Assembly: GCA_902500825.1 (NCBI GenBank) | Contig: CABVRX010000006.1 | Location: 80,283 to 144,282, forward strand | Origin: an uncultured Nitrospira sp. | GTDB taxonomy: Bacteria > Nitrospirota > Nitrospiria > Nitrospirales > Nitrospiraceae | DNA length: 64,000 nucleotides | Direction of reading: 5' to 3' | Part shown: positions 41,444 to 50,484 of the stretch, one piece after another | Layout of the letters: each line of letters opens with the position of its first letter | Position numbering within the stretch: position 1 is the stretch's first letter | Program-made: the position numbers and the translations under genes | Notes under the pieces: model-generated | Told to the model about the DNA's origin: nothing | The model's database searches: none | What the model saw: the letters and a program-made list of their open reading frames with translations, nothing else

Positions 41444-41917
41444 ATGGCCATCAAGACCGCGTCACACATTACCATCAGCATGCTTCTACTGACTCTCGTC
41501 GGCTGTTCCAGTATGGAACAGCCGACAAAATCTATGATGACGGGCAAGCCGCTCTATGAACGATTGGGCGGCAAATCGGCAATCACAGCGGTGATCGAGG
41601 ATTTCGTCGGCCGTGTCGCCGCCGACAGCCGTATCAACGGCAAGTTTGCCAATACGGACATTCCCCGTTTGAAAACATTGCTTGTCGAACAGATCTGCCA
41701 GGCCACGGGGGGACCCTGTACCTACACCGGCCGCAGTATGAAAGCCACACATGCCGGCATGGGTGTCAGCAATGCCGACTTCGACGCGCTCGTCGGCAAT
41801 CTCGTCACAACACTGAACCAGTTTAAGGTCCCGGAGCACGAGAAAAACGAACTGCTCGGCGCGCTGGGCCCGATGAAGAAGGACATCGTCGATAAAACGC
41901 AGATGTCCATGAACTGA
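41444..41917 (+). CDS. Lipoprotein truncated haemoglobin (group 1)
   Basis: 157 residues. A lipobox signal (LLLTLVGCSS) predicts attachment to a membrane. The globin begins PLYERLGGKSAITAVIEDFVGRV, has FANTDIPRLKTLLVEQIC, and the heme-ligand His in MKATHAGMGVSNADFD. The B10 position, usually Tyr, appears as Val here, so oxygen/NO chemistry may differ from ordinary trHb. It is the first gene divergent from the ECF sigma factor. A periplasmic or outer-membrane heme sensor or NO-handling role is possible. Confidence 0.85.
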   Translation: MAIKTASHITISMLLLTLVGCSSMEQPTKSMMTGKPLYERLGGKSAITAVIEDFVGRVAADSRINGKFANTDIPRLKTLLVEQICQATGGPCTYTGRSMKATHAGMGVSNADFDALVGNLVTTLNQFKVPEHEKNELLGALGPMKKDIVDKTQMSMN

Positions 41918-41960
41918 GCAGACTGAGAAGCACCATCATGCTTCCTGAGAGGAGGACTTC

Positions 41961-42182
41961 ATGAAGACGTTGATCTATTCAACTCTGAGTTTGGCATTCG
42001 CTGTCGGCATCCTGTCCGGGTGCAGCGGAAGCGATAGTGTGCCCATCGTAGCCCCAAGCGGTCCGACGGCCTCGGCGGATGATCAACGCACTCCGCAATC
42101 GGACGCGCTCACATCGGATGAGGCAGCACTGATAAGCCAAGCCGAATCAGAACCCGTTCCGGCCCCACTGCCGGACCTGTAA
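41961..42182 (+). CDS. Small lipoprotein
   Basis: 73 residues. Lipobox signal peptide (LSLAFAVGILSGCSGS) then a Pro/Ser-rich, acidic mature part (ALTSDEAALISQAE) with no recognisable fold. GAGAGGAGG upstream is a strong ribosome site. It lies between the haemoglobin and the DUF4331 genes in an apparent operon. Confidence 0.72.
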   Translation: MKTLIYSTLSLAFAVGILSGCSGSDSVPIVAPSGPTASADDQRTPQSDALTSDEAALISQAESEPVPAPLPDL

Positions 42183-42225
42183 TCCAACCCGCTCACTAAG
42201 CGGATCTGTTCACAAGGAGGACACT

Positions 42226-43716
42226 ATGTTCACTCAAATTCGATCACTCATCTTGACGATACTGGCCGTATTCACCGCGATGCCGGTCTTGGCTGCCAGC
42301 CATCGCGAAGCTCCGCTAATCGCGAATGATCCGACGGCGGATATCACCGATTTCTATTTCTTTCGGAGCTGGCAGGACCCCGACAACGCCATCCTGATCC
42401 TGAATGTGATCCCAAGCCAGGAGCCGGGATCCGGCCCCAATTACTTCAACTTCGCGGACGACGTGCTGTATGAAATTCATATCGACAACAACAAGGACAA
42501 CATCGCAGGGAACATCGTCTATCAGATCCGATTCAAAACAGAGATCCGCCAACCAGGAAACGTGTTCCCATTAGCCTATGTCGCATTGCCGCCCATCACG
42601 GCTCTCACGGGTGGAGGATCGGAAGGGTTGCTCGTACGGCAAAGCTACACCGTCACGGAGCGGCGGTCTGGTCGATCGCCACGCGATCTCGGCACCGGCC
42701 CTATGTTCGCCGTGCCGTCGAACGTCGGCCCTCGCACCACGCCGAACTATGAACAGCTGGCAGCCAAGGGGGTTTTCCCGCTGAAAAACGGAGGGAGAGT
42801 CTTCGCCGGCCAACGGGATGAAACCTTCTACATCGACCTAGGGGGAACGTTCGATACGTTGAATTTGCATATCTCTCCGATTCTTTCCAATGCGGACGAT
42901 GCCAACGATGCCGTCATCGTCGGAGCGCCGGGCGCAGGTACCGCCGATACATTCAGCGGCTTCAACGTGAACACGATCGCGCTGGAAATTCCCATCAGCG
43001 AGCTCCTCGGCTCGAACGGCAACAAGGTGCTCGGCGCCTACGCCAGCACGAGCCGGCCCAAGGTCAGCGTCATCAAGAAAAACGGCGACCGTGACAACAG
43101 CACTCGCTTCGTTCAAGTGGCGCGTATGGGGAATCCGCTTGTCAATGAGTTGATCATCGCGACGAATATGAAGGACAAGTGGAATGCCACGGATGCGGAA
43201 GACGAAAACGAATTCGTTCCGTTCTACTGCAACTCGGCGCTGGCCACGGCACTCAACGCTGTCTTCGGCACCGGTTTCCCGACGGCGAATCGAGAAGATC
43301 TCGTGAACGCCTTGCTCCGGTATGCCCCGGGTCCACCGGTCTGCGGCTCCGGCAGAACCCATGAAGCCCTGGCTGATTTCATTCGAGTCGACCTGGATGT
43401 CGCACCGACTCAGCCTGACGGCCAGAGGCGACTGGGTCCTCTCGCTCATGACGCGAGCGGCAATGCCACACCGGATAGAGCCGGCTGGCCGAACGGTCGG
43501 AGGCCGAACGACGATGTCACTGATGTGGCCTTGCGTGTCGTGGCCGGTATCCTGACAAACCCCGCCGTGCCGAACCTTGGGGACGGCGTGAATTTCAACG
43601 TCGGTTCAGTGGGCACCAACAAGACGGCGAACGGGATTGCAACAGTGTTTCCATTCCTTCCCACTCCGTTCGACGGACGGGATCGCCGGCATATTGATCC
43701 CAAAGAGGGCTTCTAG
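42226..43716 (+). CDS. DUF4331 family exported protein
   Basis: 496 residues. It has a signal peptide (LILTILAVFTAMPVLA) and then the family hallmark SHREAPLIANDPTADITDFY, followed by LYEIHIDNNKDNIA. Several acidic Asn/Asp-rich loops suggest metal binding. Function unknown; DUF4331 genes are often found beside ECF sigma factors. GGAGG precedes the start. A perfect 13-bp palindrome lies after the stop. Confidence 0.9.
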   Translation: MFTQIRSLILTILAVFTAMPVLAASHREAPLIANDPTADITDFYFFRSWQDPDNAILILNVIPSQEPGSGPNYFNFADDVLYEIHIDNNKDNIAGNIVYQIRFKTEIRQPGNVFPLAYVALPPITALTGGGSEGLLVRQSYTVTERRSGRSPRDLGTGPMFAVPSNVGPRTTPNYEQLAAKGVFPLKNGGRVFAGQRDETFYIDLGGTFDTLNLHISPILSNADDANDAVIVGAPGAGTADTFSGFNVNTIALEIPISELLGSNGNKVLGAYASTSRPKVSVIKKNGDRDNSTRFVQVARMGNPLVNELIIATNMKDKWNATDAEDENEFVPFYCNSALATALNAVFGTGFPTANREDLVNALLRYAPGPPVCGSGRTHEALADFIRVDLDVAPTQPDGQRRLGPLAHDASGNATPDRAGWPNGRRPNDDVTDVALRVVAGILTNPAVPNLGDGVNFNVGSVGTNKTANGIATVFPFLPTPFDGRDRRHIDPKEGF

Positions 43717-43727
43717 TTATCCCCATC

Positions 43728-43753
43728 GGGTGCCGCATCATGATGCGGCACCC
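43728..43753 (+). terminator. Perfect 26-bp palindrome after DUF4331 gene
   Basis: GGGTGCCGCATCA (43728-43740) joins directly to its inverted copy TGATGCGGCACCC (43741-43753). The RNA can form an 11-bp stem with a 4-base loop. There is no T-run, so it may cut downstream expression or mark the mRNA 3' end rather than be a classical terminator. The TonB gene starts 21 bases later. Confidence 0.5.
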
Positions 43754-43774
43754 GCTTGATCATCGGACCAGCGT

Positions 43775-44671
43775 ATGAATCAGTGGACGACAAGACAAGA
43801 GGCGCGAATCCCACTCCTGAACGGGTGGCTCGTCTCACTTACTCTCCACGGACTTTTGCTTTTCAGCCTCCTCCCGCTATTCCGCCAGTCGATAGCAATC
43901 TTGCCCGAGGAACTGTTTCACTGGGAGGTCGCGCTCGTGCAATCGGCATCAATAGCTCACAACTCGGTTCAAACCGCCGATACCATCAAGCTGGATGTAC
44001 CGAAACAACCTGAACGTAGTTCAACCGTCACTCACGCCAAACGTACGATCCAACACGAACTCTCACCTACCCGACCCATCGCGCCTCTCAAACCACAGGC
44101 TGATGCACCTGCTGCACCGAATTCCATGCCTGACAGTCCTTTGCCGGTCACATCACCGAGTGAGATGACCACAGCTTCGATACCAAATGAGTTGCCTTCT
44201 ACTCCGGGCCAGACAACTGAACTTCTACAACAACAGACTGAACTGCCGATGGGCTCGACGACACCCCCACTGGAAACAGCAGTTGCCGTGGCCAACGAAG
44301 GAATCACTCCGACTGCGGAAGCAGCCCAGCCGTCTCCGGCACAGGCCATGACATCAGATGTCGCCGCTGTTTCCGCGATACGGCCCGACTACGGATGGCT
44401 TCAGCAGGCAATTTCCCGACGCCTGGAGGAACTCAAGCGAGCTTCTCGCCCATCACTCGATGAATCGCGCCCGCTCAAGGTCACGGTCAAGGCCGTGGTC
44501 TCAAGGGAAGGAATATTGCTGGATTCCGCAGTGGTAAAAAGTTCCGGGCTGGATCGCATCGATCAAGAAGCCCTAGCGCTCGTGCAACGAGCCTTTCCCA
44601 TGCAGTTCGATCGTACATTGGACCGGCAACAAATCGTTATGCGCATTCCAATCGCCTATTCAAGAGAGTAG
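43775..44671 (+). CDS. TonB-family energy transducer protein
   Basis: 298 residues: one N-terminal membrane helix (LVSLTLHGLLLFSLLPLF), a long Pro/Thr/Ser-rich stretch spanning the periplasm, and a TonB C-terminal domain. The conserved segment is VTVKAVVSREGILLDSAVVK followed by SSGLDRIDQEALALVQRAFP. It would couple the proton motive force, through ExbB/ExbD encoded elsewhere, to an outer-membrane receptor. Context suggests the receptor at 36.5 kb, not certain. Confidence 0.85.
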   Translation: MNQWTTRQEARIPLLNGWLVSLTLHGLLLFSLLPLFRQSIAILPEELFHWEVALVQSASIAHNSVQTADTIKLDVPKQPERSSTVTHAKRTIQHELSPTRPIAPLKPQADAPAAPNSMPDSPLPVTSPSEMTTASIPNELPSTPGQTTELLQQQTELPMGSTTPPLETAVAVANEGITPTAEAAQPSPAQAMTSDVAAVSAIRPDYGWLQQAISRRLEELKRASRPSLDESRPLKVTVKAVVSREGILLDSAVVKSSGLDRIDQEALALVQRAFPMQFDRTLDRQQIVMRIPIAYSRE

Positions 44672-44675
44672 CTCA

Positions 44676-45869
44676 ATGACTCGTTCATGGTTGCTCATGG
44701 GGCTTATGGTGTTCGGCTGGTCGACGATCAACCAGGTCCCTTCGGCTTACCCGGAGCCCTACCGACCCACAGATGATGCCCAGGTCCTTGAGCGGCTCAG
44801 CTTTAAAGTGACCGATCCCGCTGCACGCGAAATCAAAGGCCTGCGAGCCGACCTGCGCAACGACCCTCATCATCTCGAATCAGCCGTACAGCTGGCCACC
44901 CGCTACATCGAACAAGGCCGCTCGGAAGGCGATCCTCGTTTTCTAGGGCAAGCACAGGCGATCCTCGCCCCTTGGTGGAACGAACAGACTCCTCCGGTTT
45001 CCACAATTCTTTTGCGCGCAACCATCAGGCAGAACGCCCATGAATTCGATGGGGCCCTGGCCGATCTCGACCAGGTGCTGGACAGACAGCCGACCAATGC
45101 CCAGGCTTGGCTCACCAAAGCATCGATCCTCCAAATACAGGCACGCTACGACGAAGCACGGCGAGCCTGTCAGCGGCTTGCTCGGCTGGCGGCCTCTCAT
45201 GTTCTGCTGGGCTGTTTGAGCGATCTCGCCGGCATGACCGGTCAATCAGCGAAAAGCCAAGAGCTGCTCCGGCAGGTCCTTTCGAATTCCGATCTCTCAA
45301 GTCGCGAACGAATCTGGCTTGCAACGATCCTGGCTGAGACAGCTGCGCGCACTGGAGCCATACGAGAAGCTGAGCAGTCTTTCTCCGAAGCTTTCAAGGT
45401 CGGCGTCAAAGATCAGTACTTGCTGAGTGCTTATGCGGACTACCTATTGGATCAACGTCGTTATCAAGACATCATCTTTCTACTTCAATCTGAGACGAGA
45501 GCGGACGGACTGCTCTTGCGCCTGGCCCTCGCTGAACAGGCGCTGGAACTGCCCGCGTTCCAGAACCATACAGCCGAACTGGCGGCCCGCTTTGCCGCAA
45601 GTCGTGAGCGCGGAACGACCGTCCATGTCAGAGAAGAAGCACGGTTTACGTTGGCATTGTTGCACGATGCCAAGCAGGCACTGCCGTTAGCCCAAACCAA
45701 TTGGAACGTCCAGCGAGAACCCGCGGACGCCAGAATTCTCCTCGAAAGTGCGCTGGCCGCTGGAAACCGAGCGGCAGCTCAGCCGGTGCTCGATTGGTTG
45801 AACCGAAACCATGTTGAAGACTTTCGTCTACGACAACTCGCGAAACAGATTCAGGAGGCACTATTCTGA
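44676..45869 (+). CDS. TPR-repeat exported protein
   Basis: 397 residues. A signal peptide (LLMGLMVFGWSTINQVPSA) is followed by helical pairs of the TPR/SEL1 type: DLDQVLDRQPTNAQAWLTKA, then ARYDEARRACQRLARLAASHV and AIREAEQSFSEAFKVG. It is a protein-interaction scaffold in the periplasm. It starts 4 bases after the TonB gene and overlaps the HupE-like gene by one base, so the three are surely one operon. Confidence 0.85.
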   Translation: MTRSWLLMGLMVFGWSTINQVPSAYPEPYRPTDDAQVLERLSFKVTDPAAREIKGLRADLRNDPHHLESAVQLATRYIEQGRSEGDPRFLGQAQAILAPWWNEQTPPVSTILLRATIRQNAHEFDGALADLDQVLDRQPTNAQAWLTKASILQIQARYDEARRACQRLARLAASHVLLGCLSDLAGMTGQSAKSQELLRQVLSNSDLSSRERIWLATILAETAARTGAIREAEQSFSEAFKVGVKDQYLLSAYADYLLDQRRYQDIIFLLQSETRADGLLLRLALAEQALELPAFQNHTAELAARFAASRERGTTVHVREEARFTLALLHDAKQALPLAQTNWNVQREPADARILLESALAAGNRAAAQPVLDWLNRNHVEDFRLRQLAKQIQEALF

Positions 45870-46990
45870 TGCGTATCCTGCTTGTTATCGCCTGGCTTTT
45901 GCTCAGCCTTCCCGCCTGGGCTCACAAGCCCAGCGACAGCTATCTCTCGTTATCAATTCAGGACGATCGTATTGAGGGACAATGGGATATCGCGTTACGC
46001 GACCTCGCCGATGCCATTGGGTTGGATGATGATGGAAACGGCCAACTCACCTGGGGAGAGGTCCGGAACAAGCATGACGAGATCAAAACCTATGCACTGT
46101 CCCGCCTTGCTCTCTCGGCTGATCAGCAAGCCTGTGCGACTCAACTACTGGAGCAACTCATCGATCACCACACAGACGGAGCCTACTCGGTTCTGCGTTT
46201 CCGTTCTGATTGCGACGGACCCATCGAACGGCTTGCGGTGGACTACCGACTTCTGTTCGATATCGACGCGCAACATAAAGGTCTCTTGCGTCTGACCCAA
46301 GACGGACAGACCAGTACCGCCATTTTCAGCAAAGAATCACCGACACATGAATTTGTGATCGCCCAGCGTTCGCGCTGGAACGAGAGTCTCCAATTCATTC
46401 ACGAAGGCATCTGGCACATCTGGCTGGGGTTCGACCATGTCTTGTTTCTACTTGCTCTCTTGCTTCCTGCCGTCTTGATCCGGGCAGAAGGTCGCTGGCA
46501 AGCGGCGGGGGAATTTTCATCGACGTGCTGGAATGTCCTCAGTATCGTCACGGCCTTTACCGTAGCCCATTCTCTGACATTGAGTCTGGCTGCCTTGGAT
46601 GTCGTTCGCTTGCCATCTCGATTAGTGGAATCAACCATTGCCGCTTCGGTGGTGCTCGCAGGGCTCGGTAATTTGTATCCACTGATGACCAGTCGGCGTT
46701 GGATGATTGCCTTTGGATTTGGGCTGATCCATGGGTTTGGATTTGCCGCCGTGCTCACGGATCTTGGGCTGCCTTACGACTCATTGTTACTGAGCCTGGT
46801 CAGCTTCAACGTTGGAGTAGAAATTGGCCAACTCGCCATCGTCTCCACATTCTTACCTCTGGCCTATCTACTTCGCCGCTCCTGGTCGTACCCAAGATTG
46901 GTGCTCACCGGCGGATCACTGGCGGTGATTGCGATCGCGCTCGTCTGGTTCACGGAGCGAGCCTTCGATCTGCAGTTGTTTCCGCTCTAG
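45869..46990 (+). CDS. HupE/UreJ-family membrane protein with an EF-hand-like loop
   Basis: 373 residues. The signal peptide ends AHKPSDSYLS. A soluble N-domain carries D53-x-D55-x-N57-x-x-x-T61-x-x-E64, a canonical EF-hand loop. About six helices follow, starting IHEGIWHIWLGFDHVLFLLALL, which holds the HxxxGxDHxLF metal-pathway motif of HupE/UreJ-type nickel permeases. This suggests a metal channel or acquisition helper. It is the last gene of the ECF-linked operon. Confidence 0.84.
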   Translation: MRILLVIAWLLLSLPAWAHKPSDSYLSLSIQDDRIEGQWDIALRDLADAIGLDDDGNGQLTWGEVRNKHDEIKTYALSRLALSADQQACATQLLEQLIDHHTDGAYSVLRFRSDCDGPIERLAVDYRLLFDIDAQHKGLLRLTQDGQTSTAIFSKESPTHEFVIAQRSRWNESLQFIHEGIWHIWLGFDHVLFLLALLLPAVLIRAEGRWQAAGEFSSTCWNVLSIVTAFTVAHSLTLSLAALDVVRLPSRLVESTIAASVVLAGLGNLYPLMTSRRWMIAFGFGLIHGFGFAAVLTDLGLPYDSLLLSLVSFNVGVEIGQLAIVSTFLPLAYLLRRSWSYPRLVLTGGSLAVIAIALVWFTERAFDLQLFPL

Positions 46991-47228
46991 CCTAATACTG
47001 AAGAACTGGCATTCGGTTTTCTGCCGATTCTTTTTGATCTTTATAGCCGCTAGAAATTGCCATTCACATCCGACACGGAAAATGAAATGTGACACCATCC
47101 CAGTGGGTCAAGACTCACGACCGTTTCAACTCTGACCTCCGCTCGTATGTTGGAATGTAGTTCCGACTCTGAATCTCGGATCAAGACAAGTAACCTATCC
47201 TCAGTTGTTTTCCATCATCCTGGTTGAC

Positions 47229-47984
47229 TCAACGCGTTGTGTACCCACCATTGGCAAATATTGTTTGCCCTGTGATCCACCAGCCGTCGGTCGCCAGGAA
47301 TTTGACGATGGGCACGATGTCTTCGATCTTGGTAAGGTTACCATTCATAGCCTGCGACTTGTGATAGGCCGTGCGCTCCGGCGTTTCTTGTCCGTAGAAA
47401 AATGGAGTGTCCATCGGGCCAGGACCGATTGCCGTAACGGAGATTCCGCGCGGCCCAAACTCTTTGGCAGCTGCACGAGTGAAATGTTCTACCGGTGCTT
47501 TCCCTCCAGCATACGTGGAGTATCCGTCAGTGAAAGCGGCTAACAGCGAGGTCACTACTGTGATAATTTTTCCATTATCATTGAGATGTTTTCCGGCTTC
47601 CTTGATAAAGAAGTACGCGGCTTTGGCATTGATAGCAAACATGGAATCATATTCTTCTTCGGTCGTATCCACGATAGGCTTACGCAACACCTTACCCACG
47701 GCATTGATAGCAATGTCGATTTTGCCGAAACGCTTCTTGGCTTGCTCAAACAAGGCCGCCACATTAGATGGCTTGGTCAAATCACCTTGGGTGGCGTAGG
47801 CTTCACCGCCAAAGGATTGAATAGCTTTCACGGTAGATTCCGCGTCTTGCTTCGTACCAGCGCTGTTGTAGTTCACTGCGATCTTGGCTCCTCCTTTTGC
47901 CAACTCCCGACTGATGAGGCCGCCAAGATTCTTGGCCCCCGCCCCCACCACGACCACTTTCTCATGCAATGATTGTGTTGTCAT
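47229..47984 (-). CDS. Short-chain dehydrogenase/reductase (SDR)
   Basis: 251 residues. The glycine motif is VVVVGAGAKNLGGLISREL, followed by the catalytic triad region with VTSLLAAFTDGYSTYAGGKAP (Ser, Tyr-x-x-x-Lys). VTAIGPGPMDTPFFYGQE is the usual PGxxxT segment. The substrate is unknown. ATG at 47984 has AGGAGG upstream. An AraC-family gene on the same strand lies just upstream and may control it. Confidence 0.9.
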   Translation of the reverse strand: MTTQSLHEKVVVVGAGAKNLGGLISRELAKGGAKIAVNYNSAGTKQDAESTVKAIQSFGGEAYATQGDLTKPSNVAALFEQAKKRFGKIDIAINAVGKVLRKPIVDTTEEEYDSMFAINAKAAYFFIKEAGKHLNDNGKIITVVTSLLAAFTDGYSTYAGGKAPVEHFTRAAAKEFGPRGISVTAIGPGPMDTPFFYGQETPERTAYHKSQAMNGNLTKIEDIVPIVKFLATDGWWITGQTIFANGGYTTR

Positions 47985-48111
47985 AACGTCCTCCTGCCTA
48001 AACCAACACCCCATCCCCATGATGGAGCATTGGTTTCGATTTTACGAATGGTCGAAGTCCATATCTTGAACGAAATACTTGCGGCTGGAATGTTCTTCGG
48101 ATTGGTTCAGC

Positions 48112-48996
48112 TCACATGCTTCGTATGCGGCGTGGTGTCAGCCCCGTATATCGTCTCATCATTCGAGTGAGATGACTTTGGTCAGCAAATCCAGCCTGAG
48201 TGGCAATCTCTGCGATGGGCAGTCGGGTCTCGGTTAATAACGCCTTCGCCTGCTCGATGCGCTTGCTGATCAGGTATTGGTGGGGTGCAAGTCCGACCGA
48301 CCGCTTAAACATGGTTAAGAAATACGATGGACTCATGCCGGCGACATCTGCAATCTCCCTCAGACTCAGGTCGTCATTCAGATGAGCGTCGATAAACTCA
48401 ACCACACGTGCCAGGCTCTTGTGGGGTAGGCCGTGTCGAGAAAGCTGCGGGCGCATGCGCGTCTTGGAGTATTTCTTAATAAGATGGACAATCAGTGTAT
48501 GGACCAGTGAGTCGGCATAAACACGATCAGGCGACTCGGGCTGTTCGAACTCCATCACTAACCCTCGTACGAGCTGTTCCAGCAACGCATCTCGAAAATG
48601 AAACCGTGGTATCAGTTCCACGGGCCTGCTCGCGCCCATCTCTCTCGCAATGCGATTCATGAAGCGAGGCTGAATCGCCATCAACAGCAATTCGACAGTC
48701 CCGCTCCAACGAGGCGTCACGAACAAACCGGCTGGATTGATGATGGCTTCACCGCCCGAGAAGAATGCCTGGTGGGATCGACCGTTAAACCGCCATCTGA
48801 GTGTTGCAGGAATACCTGAATGAAGAACGACAATATGTCTGGGAACCTGATTGCCCGGACGATAGATACCGGAATTTGGCTGCTCTATATCGCGCTCGAC
48901 AACGATGCCGTCAAGTAACGTGCCGCTTCCAGATATATTCTTCAGATGCGGCTTGATGAGTGAACTGGTCGGTTGTGTGGATCTCAACGACCTCAC
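48112..48996 (-). CDS. AraC-family transcriptional regulator
   Basis: 294 residues. The N-terminal half is a cupin-like sensor (VVLHSGIPATLRWRFNG). The C-terminal 100 residues carry two helix-turn-helices, ARVVEFIDAHLNDDLSLREIA and IAEIATQAGFADQSHLTRMMRR, ending YTGLTPRRIRS. It probably activates the SDR gene 127 bases downstream. GTG start. The ligand is unknown. Confidence 0.9.
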   Translation of the reverse strand: MRSLRSTQPTSSLIKPHLKNISGSGTLLDGIVVERDIEQPNSGIYRPGNQVPRHIVVLHSGIPATLRWRFNGRSHQAFFSGGEAIINPAGLFVTPRWSGTVELLLMAIQPRFMNRIAREMGASRPVELIPRFHFRDALLEQLVRGLVMEFEQPESPDRVYADSLVHTLIVHLIKKYSKTRMRPQLSRHGLPHKSLARVVEFIDAHLNDDLSLREIADVAGMSPSYFLTMFKRSVGLAPHQYLISKRIEQAKALLTETRLPIAEIATQAGFADQSHLTRMMRRYTGLTPRRIRSM

Positions 48997-49102
48997 CCCA
49001 CATACAAGATGGATGATCGATTTTACACGCCCCGCACGACAGAGAAACGAAGTATTCTACAGCTCTAGAACTGGCGGGTCTATGGCGAGACGTTCTCTTT
49101 CC

Positions 49103-49194
49103 CTATTCCTCCTGAATCGGGATGTACATGACGTTGCCCTGGCGATTCACGAGCAGGAGCGCGAGATTGGTGGGTTTGAGTGGATCGGCGAGGC
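49103..49194 (-). pseudogene. Detached 3' end copy of the deg protease gene
   Basis: The minus strand encodes LADPLKPTNLALLLVNRQG, NVMYIPIQEE and a stop, almost identical to the last about 30 residues of the Deg protease ending at 51160 (LADPLKPTDLALLLVNRQG..., IQGE). About 91 bases match at the nucleotide level (49104-49194 with 51161-51251). Upstream the similarity stops, so this is a gene fragment left by duplication or rearrangement, not a functional gene. Confidence 0.75.
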
Positions 49195-49360
49195 ACTCAT
49201 GATTCACATCCCGATACCGCGCGATTCGCTGATTGTCAAAAGACTCCGCCCAAGGTGGGGTGCTCGTCGGCTTCGGCATGTCACACGCTTGCGCCATTCA
49301 TATCGACCGCGGCACACAGCGTGCATGCCCTATTCCCGATCGACGCTATAGCTCGTTATT

Positions 49361-49975
49361 TTACGAGCCGCCGGCAGTCTTCTTCTCGTCACCTTGGTTG
49401 CCGCGGGGCGAGGAACTCGCCCTGCTACCCTCAAGACAGAAGGTTCGCTCTTCCGGAGGGTATCCTCTGGCGAAGCCTGCGTCGGAATAGAAACGCATGT
49501 TCTTGACCCCCTCGGTATTCCAAATGTGCAGGCATTGCGCCATCAGGTGTGGCAGCATTCGTGGAGCGCCGCCGAGCATTTCTGAGCTGGCTCGGTACGT
49601 CGTGCCGACTACAATCAGCCGATCACCAGCCTGCAACATGCTCGATTCCACCGCCCCCTTAAAAGTGATCGCGAACCAGGGTGCGTCGCCCTGCTCGTCG
49701 CTCGCCGGGCCCGATGCGAAATGGGTCTCGAGAGGCCTCTCTTCGGCCAGAATGATCACACCGTCCGGTTTCCGAATCACTTTTATGATCTGTCCACCCA
49801 GCTCCACTTTGTGGGAGACGAAGGTGGCACTCGCGGGGTCATAGGCCTGGTCCTCCCAGGCCTTGGCGTCGAAGGTGTTGGCTTCGACGTCTTTCATAAT
49901 CGCTGGTGGGAACATCGGGGTGGTTGAACAAGCGCTCAGCCACACACTCATCGTGACCAATCCGATCATACGCAT
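49361..49975 (-). CDS. Slp-family outer-membrane lipoprotein
   Basis: About 204 residues. The signal (MIGLVTMSVWLSACST) places the acylated Cys early. The core VKLGGQIIKVI-type strand (VELGGQIIKVIRKPDG), AGDRLIVVGTTYRA and FYSDAGFARGYPPEERTFC fit the Slp (starvation lipoprotein) family. GGAGAG sits upstream of the ATG at 49975. The role of Slp is poorly defined; it is often linked to acid or starvation stress. Confidence 0.78.
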   Translation of the reverse strand: MRMIGLVTMSVWLSACSTTPMFPPAIMKDVEANTFDAKAWEDQAYDPASATFVSHKVELGGQIIKVIRKPDGVIILAEERPLETHFASGPASDEQGDAPWFAITFKGAVESSMLQAGDRLIVVGTTYRASSEMLGGAPRMLPHLMAQCLHIWNTEGVKNMRFYSDAGFARGYPPEERTFCLEGSRASSSPRGNQGDEKKTAGGS

Positions 49976-50025
49976 GAGTGACTCTCCTTTCATCAACGCG
50001 CCTCATCTTCCATGAGGCCACCTGC

Positions 50026-50484
50026 CTACTCGGTATCTGTCGCACACACTGCCCAGTGTCGTTGGGCTTCCAACATCTCGGAGAGCATATCGAACTGATT
50101 GGATCGAGGATCACCCGTGTGCGTGGTGGCCTCTGAAAGGACATGGATCAATTTCTCGGTATCGACTGGTTTGGGCAGACAGGCAAAGGCTCCCTGAGCC
50201 ATCGCCGGCCAGACAATACTGAGGAGATTACCGGACATGAGAATGACTGGCAGCTGTGGCCACACCAGATGACATTGGCGGAGGAGGTCGAGACCATCGA
50301 TGTACGGCATATGTAGGTCGGCGACCACGGCATCGAAATGACGTTGGTGGAGTTCCCTCAAAGCCTGCAAGCCATCCGCAACCGCCACAGCCGCAAAGTG
50401 GTGCAACTCCAGCTGCTCCATAAGAAGGCGGCCGACCTGCTCTTCATCGTCAACCACTAACACGCGCTTGCCATATCCCGTCAT
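50026..50484 (-). CDS. Stand-alone response regulator receiver protein
   Basis: 152 residues: a single receiver domain with VLVVDDEEQ, the phospho-acceptor Asp in AVVADLHMPYIDG, Thr/Ser position in ILMSGN and the Lys in CLPKPVD. There is no output domain beyond a short tail. It is a CheY/Spo0F-like protein; no kinase gene is adjacent. Its ATG overlaps the stop of a doubtful small frame upstream. AAAGGAG precedes the start. Confidence 0.88.
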   Translation of the reverse strand: MTGYGKRVLVVDDEEQVGRLLMEQLELHHFAAVAVADGLQALRELHQRHFDAVVADLHMPYIDGLDLLRQCHLVWPQLPVILMSGNLLSIVWPAMAQGAFACLPKPVDTEKLIHVLSEATTHTGDPRSNQFDMLSEMLEAQRHWAVCATDTE

